A stretch of 64,000 bases of DNA from Acetobacter sp. (GTDB lineage Bacteria > Pseudomonadota > Alphaproteobacteria > RF32 > CAG-239): positions 1-64,000 of the forward strand of contig JAMPED010000004.1 in assembly GCA_023665325.1 (NCBI GenBank), read 5' to 3'. Position 1 is the stretch's first letter. Every line of letters starts with the position of its first letter. The notes beneath the pieces were generated by a model. It searched no databases and was not told where the DNA came from. It was given only the letters and a program-made list of their open reading frames with translations. The translations under genes were made by a program, and so were the position numbers. Shown piece after piece: positions 15,735 to 22,271 of this stretch.

Positions 15735-15918
15735 AGATAAGTTTCTGTTGGAGTTAACAGAAGTGTTTACTAACGAAGAGTACCTGTTTGACATTTTGGG
15801 AGCAGAAGCGACCCTGTTTGAAGTGGGGAGAACAGCAAAAGGGGCGTCTGTCATGGTTATTTCTTTAGCGAACAATAAAAAATATAATTTGACGCTGACA
15901 GAGGTGAAAAATGGATAA
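15709..15918 (+). CDS. Hypothetical protein, 69 aa
   Basis: GAGGAG precedes the ATG, and it overlaps both neighbours. Small alpha/beta protein of unknown function, probably translated together with the ATPase that follows. Confidence 0.65.
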   Translation: MKKSDLNNKDKFLLELTEVFTNEEYLFDILGAEATLFEVGRTAKGASVMVISLANNKKYNLTLTEVKNG

Positions 15919-16558
15919 CACAAAATATACTAGATTTATCAATAAAAAACATAAAGATAACAAAACCGTGTCTGTTATGGAGCTAGACGAAATTACAGCT
16001 CCCGTCACAATTTTATTCGCGCCCAACGGTTGTGGTAAATCTACAACTTTAGCTCACCTACAAAGTCAGGCAAAAGCAAAAGGCATAGAGGTAGTTGACT
16101 GGAAAACTAGCCAAGAAGACCACAAAAAGATTATTGGCAGCCCAATGCACACGCAGGAAAAACAAATGGAAGCAATGAGCTTGCTCCTCAAATCCGAGGG
16201 CGAGGGTATCTCGCAAAATATGTCTATGTGGGCAGATGAAGACTTTTTGCCTAAAATCTGGGGCAGCACTGACCCCATTCTTATCTTGTTTGACGAAACG
16301 GATAGTGGACTATCCTATGACCGGATGCTTTACACATTGTCCTGTCTGATTAATATTTGTGCCAACGAAATGGCGCGTAAGCGCGATATTAAAATGGTCT
16401 TCTCATCTAATTCTTATGAGATGATGAAAGCAATGGAATCTGAGATTACGCAGTTTATTTGGTTGCCCACAAAGGAAGTTTGGACGCCCAAAAATTATGA
16501 GGAATTTATTAAACCCTATCAGAGGTTTTATGATAAACATCTAGCACTTTTATCTTGA
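15911..16558 (+). CDS. P-loop ATPase, ABC/AAA-type
   Basis: A 215-residue ATPase with Walker A APNGCGKST near residues 35-43 and an extended Walker B, ILILFDETDSGLS, in which the acidic residue after D is conserved as in ABC/SMC-like ATPases. The helicase and coiled-coil parts of larger SMC or RecF proteins are missing. Short AAA_21-like ATPases of this kind occur in phages and in abortive-infection modules; here no partner nuclease is seen. AGGTG precedes the ATG, and it overlaps the small gene before it. Confidence 0.72.
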   Translation: MDNTKYTRFINKKHKDNKTVSVMELDEITAPVTILFAPNGCGKSTTLAHLQSQAKAKGIEVVDWKTSQEDHKKIIGSPMHTQEKQMEAMSLLLKSEGEGISQNMSMWADEDFLPKIWGSTDPILILFDETDSGLSYDRMLYTLSCLINICANEMARKRDIKMVFSSNSYEMMKAMESEITQFIWLPTKEVWTPKNYEEFIKPYQRFYDKHLALLS

Positions 16559-16583
16559 CATGAGCGGAAAGGTTCGCTATAAT
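16555..16583 (+). promoter_or_regulatory. Consensus promoter of a candidate small RNA
   Basis: TTGACA-17-TATAAT, a perfect match that starts inside the stop region of the ATPase gene. No gene follows before the terminator at 16644-16669. Confidence 0.85.
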
Positions 16584-16589
16584 AAAAAT

Positions 16590-16669
16590 AGCAGAATAAA
16601 TCTGCACAATAAATAAATTACTTTTACTCACACTCTTGTAAGAACGGACGCAGAAATGCGCCCGTTTTT
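16590..16669 (+). ncRNA. Candidate small RNA of about 80 nt
   Basis: The unit runs from the predicted start after a perfect promoter to a terminator whose stem is ACGGaCGCA (16644-16652) pairing with TGCGcCCGT (16657-16665), then T5. The 5' end folds as GCAGA-ATAAA-TCTGC. There is no ATG or ribosome site inside, so the product is probably RNA. It may act on other transcripts through its A/U-rich middle (16606-16640); the target is unknown. Confidence 0.6.
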
Positions 16670-16712
16670 GCGTATATATAGCAACTACCCCTATAAAAAT
16701 CGTATGTTATAT

Positions 16713-16783
16713 CGCGTTGTAAGCGCGTTCCCAGCTAAAAATAGTATATACATATACCCTATGTGCAGAGTTTACACACAACG
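16713..16783. repeat. Hairpin family, copy 4
   Basis: CGCGTTGTAAGC (16713-16724) is followed by the palindrome-like AGTATATACATATAC (16743-16757); CGTTGT pairs with ACAACG at 16778-16783. Confidence 0.5.
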
Positions 16784-16794
16784 AAATCGGATAC

Positions 16795-16839
16795 TTTAAC
16801 TGTAGTTTTAACTGTATTTTAACTGTAATTCTTACTGTA
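16795..16839. repeat. Tandem TTTAACTGTA repeats
   Basis: TTTAACTGTA occurs at 16795-16804, 16807-16816 and 16818-16827, followed by a degenerate TTCTTACTGTA. The 11-12-bp spacing puts all copies on one face of the helix, as in cooperative regulator sites. Confidence 0.55.
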
Positions 16840-16852
16840 TTAAGCATTTTGC

Positions 16853-16914
16853 CGCGTTGTAAGCAACGCCTATGCTAAAGTAGCATAACTATACATTACA
16901 CAACTAGACGGCGC
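16853..16914. repeat. Hairpin family, copy 5
   Basis: CGCGTTGTAAGC (16853-16864) is followed by AGCATAACTATACA (16882-16895). GCGTTG pairs with CAACGC, and TATGCT with AGCATA. It ends next to the stop of the leftward gene 16923-17348 and may serve as its terminator. Confidence 0.5.
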
Positions 16915-16922
16915 TTAGAAGA

Positions 16923-17348
16923 CTATCGCTTCTCTACTTTATACCCCTGTTTGGCATCCGACAACACATTAGAAAACTTGGCTTCGCGCTGCCCATTACC
17001 GTTGATTTTATTCATCAACGCATTAACAAGTTTTTTGCCGTCTTGTTTTTTCATATATGGACGCGAAGCGGCCTGCACCATATCAAGCGCTCGTTTTGCT
17101 TCTACCCATTCGTAGGCATCTAACAATAATTGTTGATATTTGAATGGCATACCGTGCATTTCTTTAAGCATTTCAAAACCGCCACCAGCATATGCAGTTA
17201 GCACAGCGGACAGCCATAAGTTCTGCCCATACTTCCGATAATATTCGTTATTGCGCTGACGTGCTTTGCTGATACTTTCTAGGTGAATACCAGTATTTTG
17301 TATTTTTTCCCAGTCTTGAGCGGTAATCATATAGTATAATAGTATCAT
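16923..17348 (-). CDS. Hypothetical protein, up to 141 aa, leftward
   Basis: Basic and helical, with the distinctive stretch MPFKYQQLLLDAYEWVEAKRALD. Its start could be at 17348 or, more likely, the ATG at 17330 (MITAQDWEK); neither has a ribosome site. It is divergent from the gene at 17347 and shares an AT-rich symmetric promoter region with it. The helical LDAYEW segment recalls tail-assembly chaperones, but position and length do not prove that. Confidence 0.6.
   Translation of the reverse strand: MILLYYMITAQDWEKIQNTGIHLESISKARQRNNEYYRKYGQNLWLSAVLTAYAGGGFEMLKEMHGMPFKYQQLLLDAYEWVEAKRALDMVQAASRPYMKKQDGKKLVNALMNKINGNGQREAKFSNVLSDAKQGYKVEKR
17335..17340 (+). promoter_or_regulatory. -10 element of a leaderless transcript
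   Basis: TATAAT ends exactly 6 nt before the ATG at 17347, placing the likely transcription start on the start codon. No ribosome site is present. Confidence 0.55.
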
Positions 17349-18183
17349 GATTTGCCTTTATTATTGCCGTCAAGGTGACAACATAGAACTGAAATACAGC
17401 CTGCGCTCATTAGAGGAATTTCTTAATCTGCCAGTTGTAATTGTTGGCGGAAAACCCGACTGGTGTAACCCTGATTTTTTCTTGCCTCATAGAACTAACT
17501 TCGGGAAGTGCATGGACGCACGCGCCCATATAGCGAATGGGCTGAGTTGGGTAGCAAGTAATGCCGATAAAGTGATAACAAATGCACGCAATAAGCAAGC
17601 AAAAGCGGAGGAGCTGAGAAAATCTCAGAATATAAAAAGTCACTCTACTCGGATACTTTCTTCATATAAAGATTTATTATCGGCAGGAGCTGACGAGGCG
17701 AGCGATTTTGGCATTGAACCAGATGATGACATCTGTATTATGATGGATGATGTTTATCTTGCGGCACCATTTTGGAAAAATCACAGTAAAGGCACGTTGC
17801 GCGATTGTTGGAAGTTATCAGTTCAGAAACATGGTAAGACGGCATACAATGAGATTTTGCGCAATACTTTAGAATTTCTAGAACAACAAGGAATTACCGA
17901 CCCAATTAACTATGACGCGCATACGCCTTTCTTCTGTAATCGCAAAAAGGTGCAAGAAGCCTTTCGTCTAATGGGTAAAACTAAAAAACAGATTGCCTTT
18001 CGGTCAGTTTATGGGAATTTATATAAGACAAAACACGTCCCAGCGCGTGATATTAAGTTTCGCGCAAATGACAAAGTAAAACTTTACTCCGTGATGTCTT
18101 CAACTGACTTAGAGCTTCAGAACGTTCTTCCGATTCTTCAAAGACGGTATCCGAACGCTAGCCGGCATGAGCTGACGAACTAA
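17347..18183 (+). CDS. Stealth/glycosyltransferase-like phage protein carrying a copy of the dispersed element
   Basis: The N-terminus (LKYSLRSLEEFLNLPVVIVG) and the later acidic motif DDDICIMMDDVYL match the layout of Stealth-type phosphotransferases and related phage transferases, where a D-D motif binds the donor. A C-terminal AHTPFF...GNLYK segment fits too. Codons 63-121 coincide with copy C of the two-ended element (17533-17709), read in frame as ANGLSW...SAGADEASDFG, lengthening the loop before the D-D motif. The start appears leaderless. It probably modifies surface glycan or phage structures. Confidence 0.6.
   Translation: MICLYYCRQGDNIELKYSLRSLEEFLNLPVVIVGGKPDWCNPDFFLPHRTNFGKCMDARAHIANGLSWVASNADKVITNARNKQAKAEELRKSQNIKSHSTRILSSYKDLLSAGADEASDFGIEPDDDICIMMDDVYLAAPFWKNHSKGTLRDCWKLSVQKHGKTAYNEILRNTLEFLEQQGITDPINYDAHTPFFCNRKKVQEAFRLMGKTKKQIAFRSVYGNLYKTKHVPARDIKFRANDKVKLYSVMSSTDLELQNVLPILQRRYPNASRHELTN
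17533..17709. repeat. Two-ended dispersed element, copy C, inside a gene
   Basis: GCGAATGGGCTGAGTTGG (17533-17550) is identical to the left module of copy A except for one base. ATATAAAGA and TCGGCAGGAGC to AGCGATTTT (17680-17709) match the right module of copy B. The spacing of 147 bp between modules matches that of copies A and B. The reading frame stays open through it. Confidence 0.6.
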
Positions 18184-18191
18184 ACGATTTT
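18161..18191. repeat. Right module of the dispersed element at a gene end
   Basis: GCCGGCATGAGCTGACGAAC followed by TAAACGATTTT resembles the right module. It overlaps the last codons and stop of the Stealth-like gene. Confidence 0.4.
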
Positions 18192-18216
18192 GAGTTTTGC
18201 ACAATGTGTAAAACTC
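18192..18216. promoter_or_regulatory. Near-perfect 25-bp inverted repeat
   Basis: GAGTTTT (18192-18198) and AAAACTC (18210-18216) flank GCACAATGTGT, which is itself symmetric (CACA/TGTG). No T-run follows, so an operator is more likely than a terminator. Confidence 0.45.
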
Positions 18217-18242
18217 TGCTAATGCTATTCATACGATTGCTA

Positions 18243-18271
18243 TTTACATTTCCGCTTATTCCTAATATAAT
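18243..18271 (+). promoter_or_regulatory. Promoter for 18312-18479
   Basis: TTTACA-17-TATAAT, followed by a short leader with AAAAGGAG. Confidence 0.8.
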
Positions 18272-18311
18272 TATAATTACAATATAAAAGTAAAAGTAAA
18301 AGGAGCAAAAA

Positions 18312-18479
18312 ATGGATAACGAGACCATCAGCTTAGACAATAAGTTTAAGACGGCAGTAGAAGAGATTAAGGCGCTTATTGAAACGCACAAATCTACCGA
18401 TACTGAGTATGAGGCAGGAACCGTCAAGGGGCTTGAGCTTGCGCTCAACGCAGTTGAGTCTGCTGCCAATGCAGAATAA
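18312..18479 (+). CDS. Small acidic protein, 55 aa
   Basis: AAAAGGAGC precedes the ATG. The product is acidic and helical (FKTAVEEIKALIE, then GLELALNAVESAA). It has its own promoter and terminator. No family is recognised. Confidence 0.7.
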   Translation: MDNETISLDNKFKTAVEEIKALIETHKSTDTEYEAGTVKGLELALNAVESAANAE

Positions 18480-18483
18480 GGCA

Positions 18484-18510
18484 ACGCCCCCACTTGGGGG
18501 CTTTCCTTTT
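18484..18510 (+). terminator. Rho-independent terminator or attenuator
   Basis: GCCCCC (18486-18491) pairs with GGGGGC (18496-18501), then TTTCCTTTT. The next gene starts 12 bp later with its own AAGGAGG, so partial read-through is likely. Confidence 0.7.
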
Positions 18511-18521
18511 AAGGAGGATAA

Positions 18522-18779
18522 ATGAACCTAAAAGAGAAGCAACAATTATTAAAGCAAATAAAATCTGCTCGCGGAAGTCTTGATTTCTGTGAATTTGTTG
18601 TTGACCCAGATAATAAAAACTCGGACGCTTTTGAAATTGGAGCGTGTGTAAAGGATTTTTATAAAACGCTTGGTATTGACGAAAGCGAATGGCGCGAAAT
18701 GCTGTTGACGCAAATGCGCGCCGCAAGACAAGCTCGTGAAAGTTGGCTAGAAAGTGAGGTCAGGGATGTTCGGCCTTAG
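18522..18779 (+). CDS. Hypothetical protein, 85 aa
   Basis: AAGGAGG precedes the ATG. The N-terminus (LKQIKSARGSLDFCEFVVDPDNK) and the basic helical C-terminus are seen; no family is recognised. It overlaps the next small gene. Confidence 0.7.
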   Translation: MNLKEKQQLLKQIKSARGSLDFCEFVVDPDNKNSDAFEIGACVKDFYKTLGIDESEWREMLLTQMRAARQARESWLESEVRDVRP

Positions 18780-18921
18780 CCCACAACAGGCTCATGAAAA
18801 TGCCATGGAAATATTGAGACACTCGGACGAAGCTAGTCGGTGGTGCTACCCAATATCAGCAGGAGCTGAACAGGCAAGCGATTTTGAAAGTGAGGTTGAA
18901 AGTGTCGCAGAAGAAGATTGA
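18766..18921 (+). CDS. Small acidic protein, 51 aa, containing a copy of the right module
   Basis: An ATG at 18766 lies inside the end of the previous gene, with GAGGT upstream. Residues 31-40 (SAGAEQASDF) are encoded by the right module of the dispersed element (18856-18885), in the same reading frame as SAGADEASDF in the gene at 17347. It overlaps the next gene. Whether it is a functional protein is uncertain. Confidence 0.5.
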   Translation: MFGLSPQQAHENAMEILRHSDEASRWCYPISAGAEQASDFESEVESVAEED

Positions 18922-19195
18922 CTATAGTATCGCACGCGATTTTCATGTTAAGACGTGGCATATTTGGCCGCGCAAGTGCGTTCTTTGTCACAAGAAAATT
19001 AAAGGCAAATTTGTTATGAAAGTTATCTCGCATGTGGACTGGAACGAAAAATATCGGTTCTGTTGTCCAGACTGCGCTAAAAGATGGCAGCTAGGCGAGA
19101 GGCATCCAGACGTAAAAAAGCCAACCGAGGATGAGAAGTTGCGTGATTTTCTAATGGAGCCAGTTGAGATTCCAGAGGAGAACAGGTATGAGTAG
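18902..19195 (+). CDS. Zinc-finger protein, 97 aa, paralogue 1
   Basis: The most likely start is GTG at 18902, with GAGG 6 bp upstream; a TTG lies further upstream in frame. CVLCHKKIKGKF and FCCPDCAKRW form a four-cysteine metal site separated by a basic strand. The same CxxC...CCPxCAK layout is found in the next gene, so the two arose by duplication. Basic N-terminus; probably nucleic-acid binding. Confidence 0.65.
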   Translation: MSQKKIDYSIARDFHVKTWHIWPRKCVLCHKKIKGKFVMKVISHVDWNEKYRFCCPDCAKRWQLGERHPDVKKPTEDEKLRDFLMEPVEIPEENRYE

Positions 19196-19412
19196 TGTCT
19201 CTGAATATAAAGTTGCAAAAACATATGTGCCCAAAAAATGTCACTTATGCGGGAAAATACTTATCGGAAAATGTGTAAGGCGGCTTAAAGGCTGGCAATA
19301 TCAATACTTCTGTTGCCCAAGATGTGCTAAAGAATTTTATCAAAATGTTAAGGAAGAAAGCATTATTAATACAGAAACGGATGAACTACGGGCTTATCTT
19401 GACAAAAAATAG
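19188..19412 (+). CDS. Zinc-finger protein, 74 aa, paralogue 2
   Basis: The start at 19188 follows AGAGGAG. CHLCGKILIGKC and FCCPRCAKEFY match the metal site of the previous gene at the same spacing. Small, basic, probably nucleic-acid binding. Confidence 0.7.
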   Translation: MSSVSEYKVAKTYVPKKCHLCGKILIGKCVRRLKGWQYQYFCCPRCAKEFYQNVKEESIINTETDELRAYLDKK

Positions 19413-19427
19413 AAAGAGCTATATAAT
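19399..19427 (+). promoter_or_regulatory. Promoter, 19443-20425
   Basis: TTGACA (19399-19404), 17 bp, TATAAT (19422-19427), a perfect consensus that overlaps the end of the zinc-finger gene. Confidence 0.85.
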
Positions 19428-19442
19428 AAAGGAAAGGATAGC

Positions 19443-19766
19443 ATGAACAATGAGGACATAAGCGACCAGTTAGCGGAAGATGTTTCCAACGGCAAAATCG
19501 TTAAAGTAGATGAACTAACCCAGCTTTGCCAGAAACATAACATAGACGCGTATGAAGACGTATTGGGTCCAATGGGCTACAATAGCTGTGACCGTTGCGG
19601 ATTGTTAATGGATTCTGAGCAATTTTTCTGGTTAGACGGTTTTGAGTGGGACGAAGAAAATGAGGGCGACCGTTGGCTGCAGGCGGGATTACAGAAAGAG
19701 GACGAAGATTACTGCGCGCTTTGTGATAACTGCTTAAAAGAACTAATTGAGAAAGGAAAGAAATGA
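19443..19766 (+). CDS. Putative metal-binding protein, 107 aa
   Basis: GGAAAGG precedes the ATG. A CDRCG pair and, some 35 residues later, CALCDNC could bind one zinc. Strongly acidic between them. No family is recognised. Confidence 0.68.
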   Translation: MNNEDISDQLAEDVSNGKIVKVDELTQLCQKHNIDAYEDVLGPMGYNSCDRCGLLMDSEQFFWLDGFEWDEENEGDRWLQAGLQKEDEDYCALCDNCLKELIEKGKK

Positions 19767-20425
19767 GCCATTTTTCTGTGTTGGTTACCAACACGCATGA
19801 ATTTGATTTGGACGCACAACTTGCACCATATGATGAGCAGGTTGAAAAAGGTGATGAGTATTCGGAGTTTACCATTGAGGTGCGACACGATGCTCCGCAT
19901 GATTTTGTAAGAAATAGCATTGCAGAATGGGTAGATGCCTTTACAAAAATACATGAACATGACTGGACGGGACGAGAAGAAGACTTAAAGGAGCGTCTAG
20001 CGAAATTTAAGGAATATTTGCTTCAAGATGCAGACCTTATGAAACTATCCGACAAAGAACTATTACGTGAGTTGCAGGACAGCCACGATTATGACAGTGA
20101 TGAGGATGGTAACTTAGGCTACTGGAGCAACCCAAATGCACAATGGGACTGGTATGTTATTGGTGGACGTTGGAATAACGACCTTGTGCTTAAAAATGGA
20201 CAAGGCGCAAATCAGTGTAAAAAGAAAGACCTTGATATAGAAAAGACAAAAGACAAAATCTTTGCAGTCGTGCATGATGGGGAATGGCATCAAAAGGCTG
20301 AGATGCTATGGTGGGGAATTACTAAAGATGAACGTCCGCAGGATGACTGGGAGAAAGAACTTTGCGCCATCTTAGACAGTTTGACAGATGACGCAGAAAT
20401 TACTCTTGTGGACTGTCACATCTAG
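19763..20425 (+). CDS. Conserved phage protein of unknown function, 220 aa
   Basis: It begins MSHFSVLVTN and has the later block WDWYVIGGRWNNDLVL, a combination I recognise from a widespread uncharacterised phage family. Acidic, soluble. GAAAGGAAAG precedes an ATGA overlap with the previous gene. No biochemical role is known to me. Confidence 0.75.
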   Translation: MSHFSVLVTNTHEFDLDAQLAPYDEQVEKGDEYSEFTIEVRHDAPHDFVRNSIAEWVDAFTKIHEHDWTGREEDLKERLAKFKEYLLQDADLMKLSDKELLRELQDSHDYDSDEDGNLGYWSNPNAQWDWYVIGGRWNNDLVLKNGQGANQCKKKDLDIEKTKDKIFAVVHDGEWHQKAEMLWWGITKDERPQDDWEKELCAILDSLTDDAEITLVDCHI

Positions 20426-20434
20426 TGTTATAAT
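20406..20434 (+). promoter_or_regulatory. Promoter, 20483-22271
   Basis: TTGTGG-17-TATAAT, overlapping the end of the preceding gene. Confidence 0.7.
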
Positions 20435-20482
20435 AAAAGTATTATAGTATTTAATAACTCGGAAAGTGTTGGAGGAAAGAAA

Positions 20483-20638
20483 ATGACACTTTTAATCGTC
20501 AATCTAATATGCCGTTGGCTGCTTGACTTTGCTCTGTGGGCTGCAGCCATCGCATTAGCGATTCTTGGGTCAACTGGTTGGGCTATTGCGTTTTTGATTT
20601 GCGCAATATGCGCGATACCAACCTTGTCAGGCACATGA
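20483..20638 (+). CDS. Small membrane protein, 51 aa
   Basis: GGAGG precedes the ATG. Two hydrophobic stretches (about residues 12-28 and 31-47) are separated by a glycine turn, so it should span the membrane twice or form a hairpin. It overlaps the next gene as ATGA. A holin-like or membrane-signalling role is conceivable; no lysis gene is nearby. Confidence 0.65.
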   Translation: MTLLIVNLICRWLLDFALWAAAIALAILGSTGWAIAFLICAICAIPTLSGT

Positions 20639-21072
20639 TACAAAGCGGCAATATGCAAGCCAGTCAAGCAGCTGACTGGCTTATAAAGCAACTTAAACAA
20701 CAGGGCTTCGTAATACAAAGATATGATGCTATCAGCACAAAATCTATTTACTTAAAGCTAGATTATGGTATGTCTAATAGTATTAGAATTAGCGACCATA
20801 AAGGACATAAGCATCTCAAATATAGATTCAATGTTGAGTGCGAAAGCGCGAAAAAGCCTTCATGGAAAACACAGAACGGTTTTCTCCGCTTGTACTTTAA
20901 TTCTTCTAAAGAGCAATTAAAGCAGTTGGTCTTGGCTATTAGTATGAACAGGTCTAAAAAGATTTTGCGCTATGGTCATAAAAAATATTACGAATGTATG
21001 TATCTAAACAAGACGGAAAAAATTAAAAATGCCCAAGAGCATACCTTTTGGGCGCAAGCAAAGGAAGTATGA
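20635..21072 (+). CDS. Hypothetical phage protein, 145 aa
   Basis: The start at 20635 overlaps the previous stop. The sequence (RISDHKGHKHLKYRFNVECESAKK, then FLRLYFNSSKEQLKQLV) recalls an uncharacterised phage family with a compact alpha/beta fold. Basic. Function unknown. Confidence 0.68.
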   Translation: MIQSGNMQASQAADWLIKQLKQQGFVIQRYDAISTKSIYLKLDYGMSNSIRISDHKGHKHLKYRFNVECESAKKPSWKTQNGFLRLYFNSSKEQLKQLVLAISMNRSKKILRYGHKKYYECMYLNKTEKIKNAQEHTFWAQAKEV

Positions 21073-21073
21073 T

Positions 21074-21835
21074 ATGCAAGAAAACGCATATAAGCCTCGT
21101 CAATTGGCTAAGGTATTAGTAGGGAGCAGGCTACATGAAACCAACCGACCAGATAGCGATTATGACTATCGCGGCATCTATATCGATTCATTAACGGATG
21201 CGCTAAGTCCGTTCAGAACACACAAGACGACTAGCTGGATAGAGGGGGACGTGGATAATACATCATACGAACTTCGTGAATTCTGTAAACTCGCGACTAA
21301 AGGTAATGCTACCATTCTTGAAGTGTTTTTCTCAGACAAAGTGGTTACCACTTCAAAAGCTCATCAGATGATGCAACAAAACTGGACAAAGTTTATGGAT
21401 ACGCACCACTTTATCAATGCTAGTCGTGGGTATGCGTCTAACCAGTATAAAAAAGCTCTATCCTATGACGATATGGGGGAGCGTGGTCAAATTCGTACAG
21501 CGAAATTCATTATCAGCTTTTTGCGAGTGATGTGGCAGTGCGAGCAGTATCTTTATCACGATGTGTTTAAGTGTAGCCTCAAGGAGTGTCCATATTTTGA
21601 TTTCATTACAGAGATAAAAGGCACTCCTCGCGACCAGTTGAATATTCCATTGTGCTTTGAAAAAATGGAAGAAATGGATAAGAGGCTGATGAAAGCTGAG
21701 GAGTATTGCAAGCAGAAAGCGCCACTTGTATATAATCGTACTCCAGATATTAAATGGATAGAAAACTTTTTGAATATAGTATATCTTAATCCGGATGAGT
21801 GGACGGAAGAGAAGAAAGGTAATTATAATGAGTAG
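21074..21835 (+). CDS. Predicted nucleotidyltransferase (COG3541-like)
   Basis: Start at 21074, just after the previous stop. The GSRLHETNRPDSDYDYRGIY motif carries the GS and D-x-D residues of polymerase-beta-type nucleotidyltransferases, and the rest (253 aa) is helical. Related enzymes appear in many large phages next to tRNA and RNA repair genes. It lies directly before a Pth2-like gene with which it overlaps, so a role in RNA or nucleotide transfer is likely, though the substrate is unknown. Confidence 0.75.
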   Translation: MQENAYKPRQLAKVLVGSRLHETNRPDSDYDYRGIYIDSLTDALSPFRTHKTTSWIEGDVDNTSYELREFCKLATKGNATILEVFFSDKVVTTSKAHQMMQQNWTKFMDTHHFINASRGYASNQYKKALSYDDMGERGQIRTAKFIISFLRVMWQCEQYLYHDVFKCSLKECPYFDFITEIKGTPRDQLNIPLCFEKMEEMDKRLMKAEEYCKQKAPLVYNRTPDIKWIENFLNIVYLNPDEWTEEKKGNYNE

Positions 21836-22271
21836 AAGTATTGGGTCTAGTGGTGCGAACTACGAACATGGCGAAGATTTAACAATTTATGTATTCGTTA
21901 ACGAGGAATTGCAGATGGAGATGGGGGCGAGCTGTGCGCAGGTCGCACACGCAGTAGCACAAATGTCTGCAAAAATGCCAAACATAGTAAGCACTACTTA
22001 TCAAGCATACGCCCTGCACCCAAACAGGGTAGTAGTGCTTACCGCAAAGAATTCAGCACACTTGCAAAATATATTGCAATACTGTGACGAAACACTTGGC
22101 ATACACGCAGAGCCGTATATTGACGAAGGCTATGAATGTACAATGACGGCAGTCGCAACTCAACCTATACCTAAAAAGGTAGGCGAAGTGTTTAGAGAGC
22201 TATGGCGATATGGCTACAATACTAAAACAAAACGCCGCCCAGTGTATCCACCGATAAACTGGAGTAACTAG
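21828..22271 (+). CDS. Pth2-like peptidyl-tRNA hydrolase
   Basis: The protein (147 aa from 21828) has MEMGASCAQVAHAV near residues 30-43, close to the MGKGKIAAQCGHA motif of Pth2, followed by the alpha/beta order and the late threonine-rich strand (TMTAVATQP) of that family. Pth2 releases peptides from peptidyl-tRNA that drops off ribosomes. The N- and C-termini are longer than in typical Pth2. With tRNA genes and RNA ligases in the same phage it fits a tRNA-maintenance set. Its end overlaps the convergent tail-tip gene. Confidence 0.62.
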   Translation: MSRSIGSSGANYEHGEDLTIYVFVNEELQMEMGASCAQVAHAVAQMSAKMPNIVSTTYQAYALHPNRVVVLTAKNSAHLQNILQYCDETLGIHAEPYIDEGYECTMTAVATQPIPKKVGEVFRELWRYGYNTKTKRRPVYPPINWSN

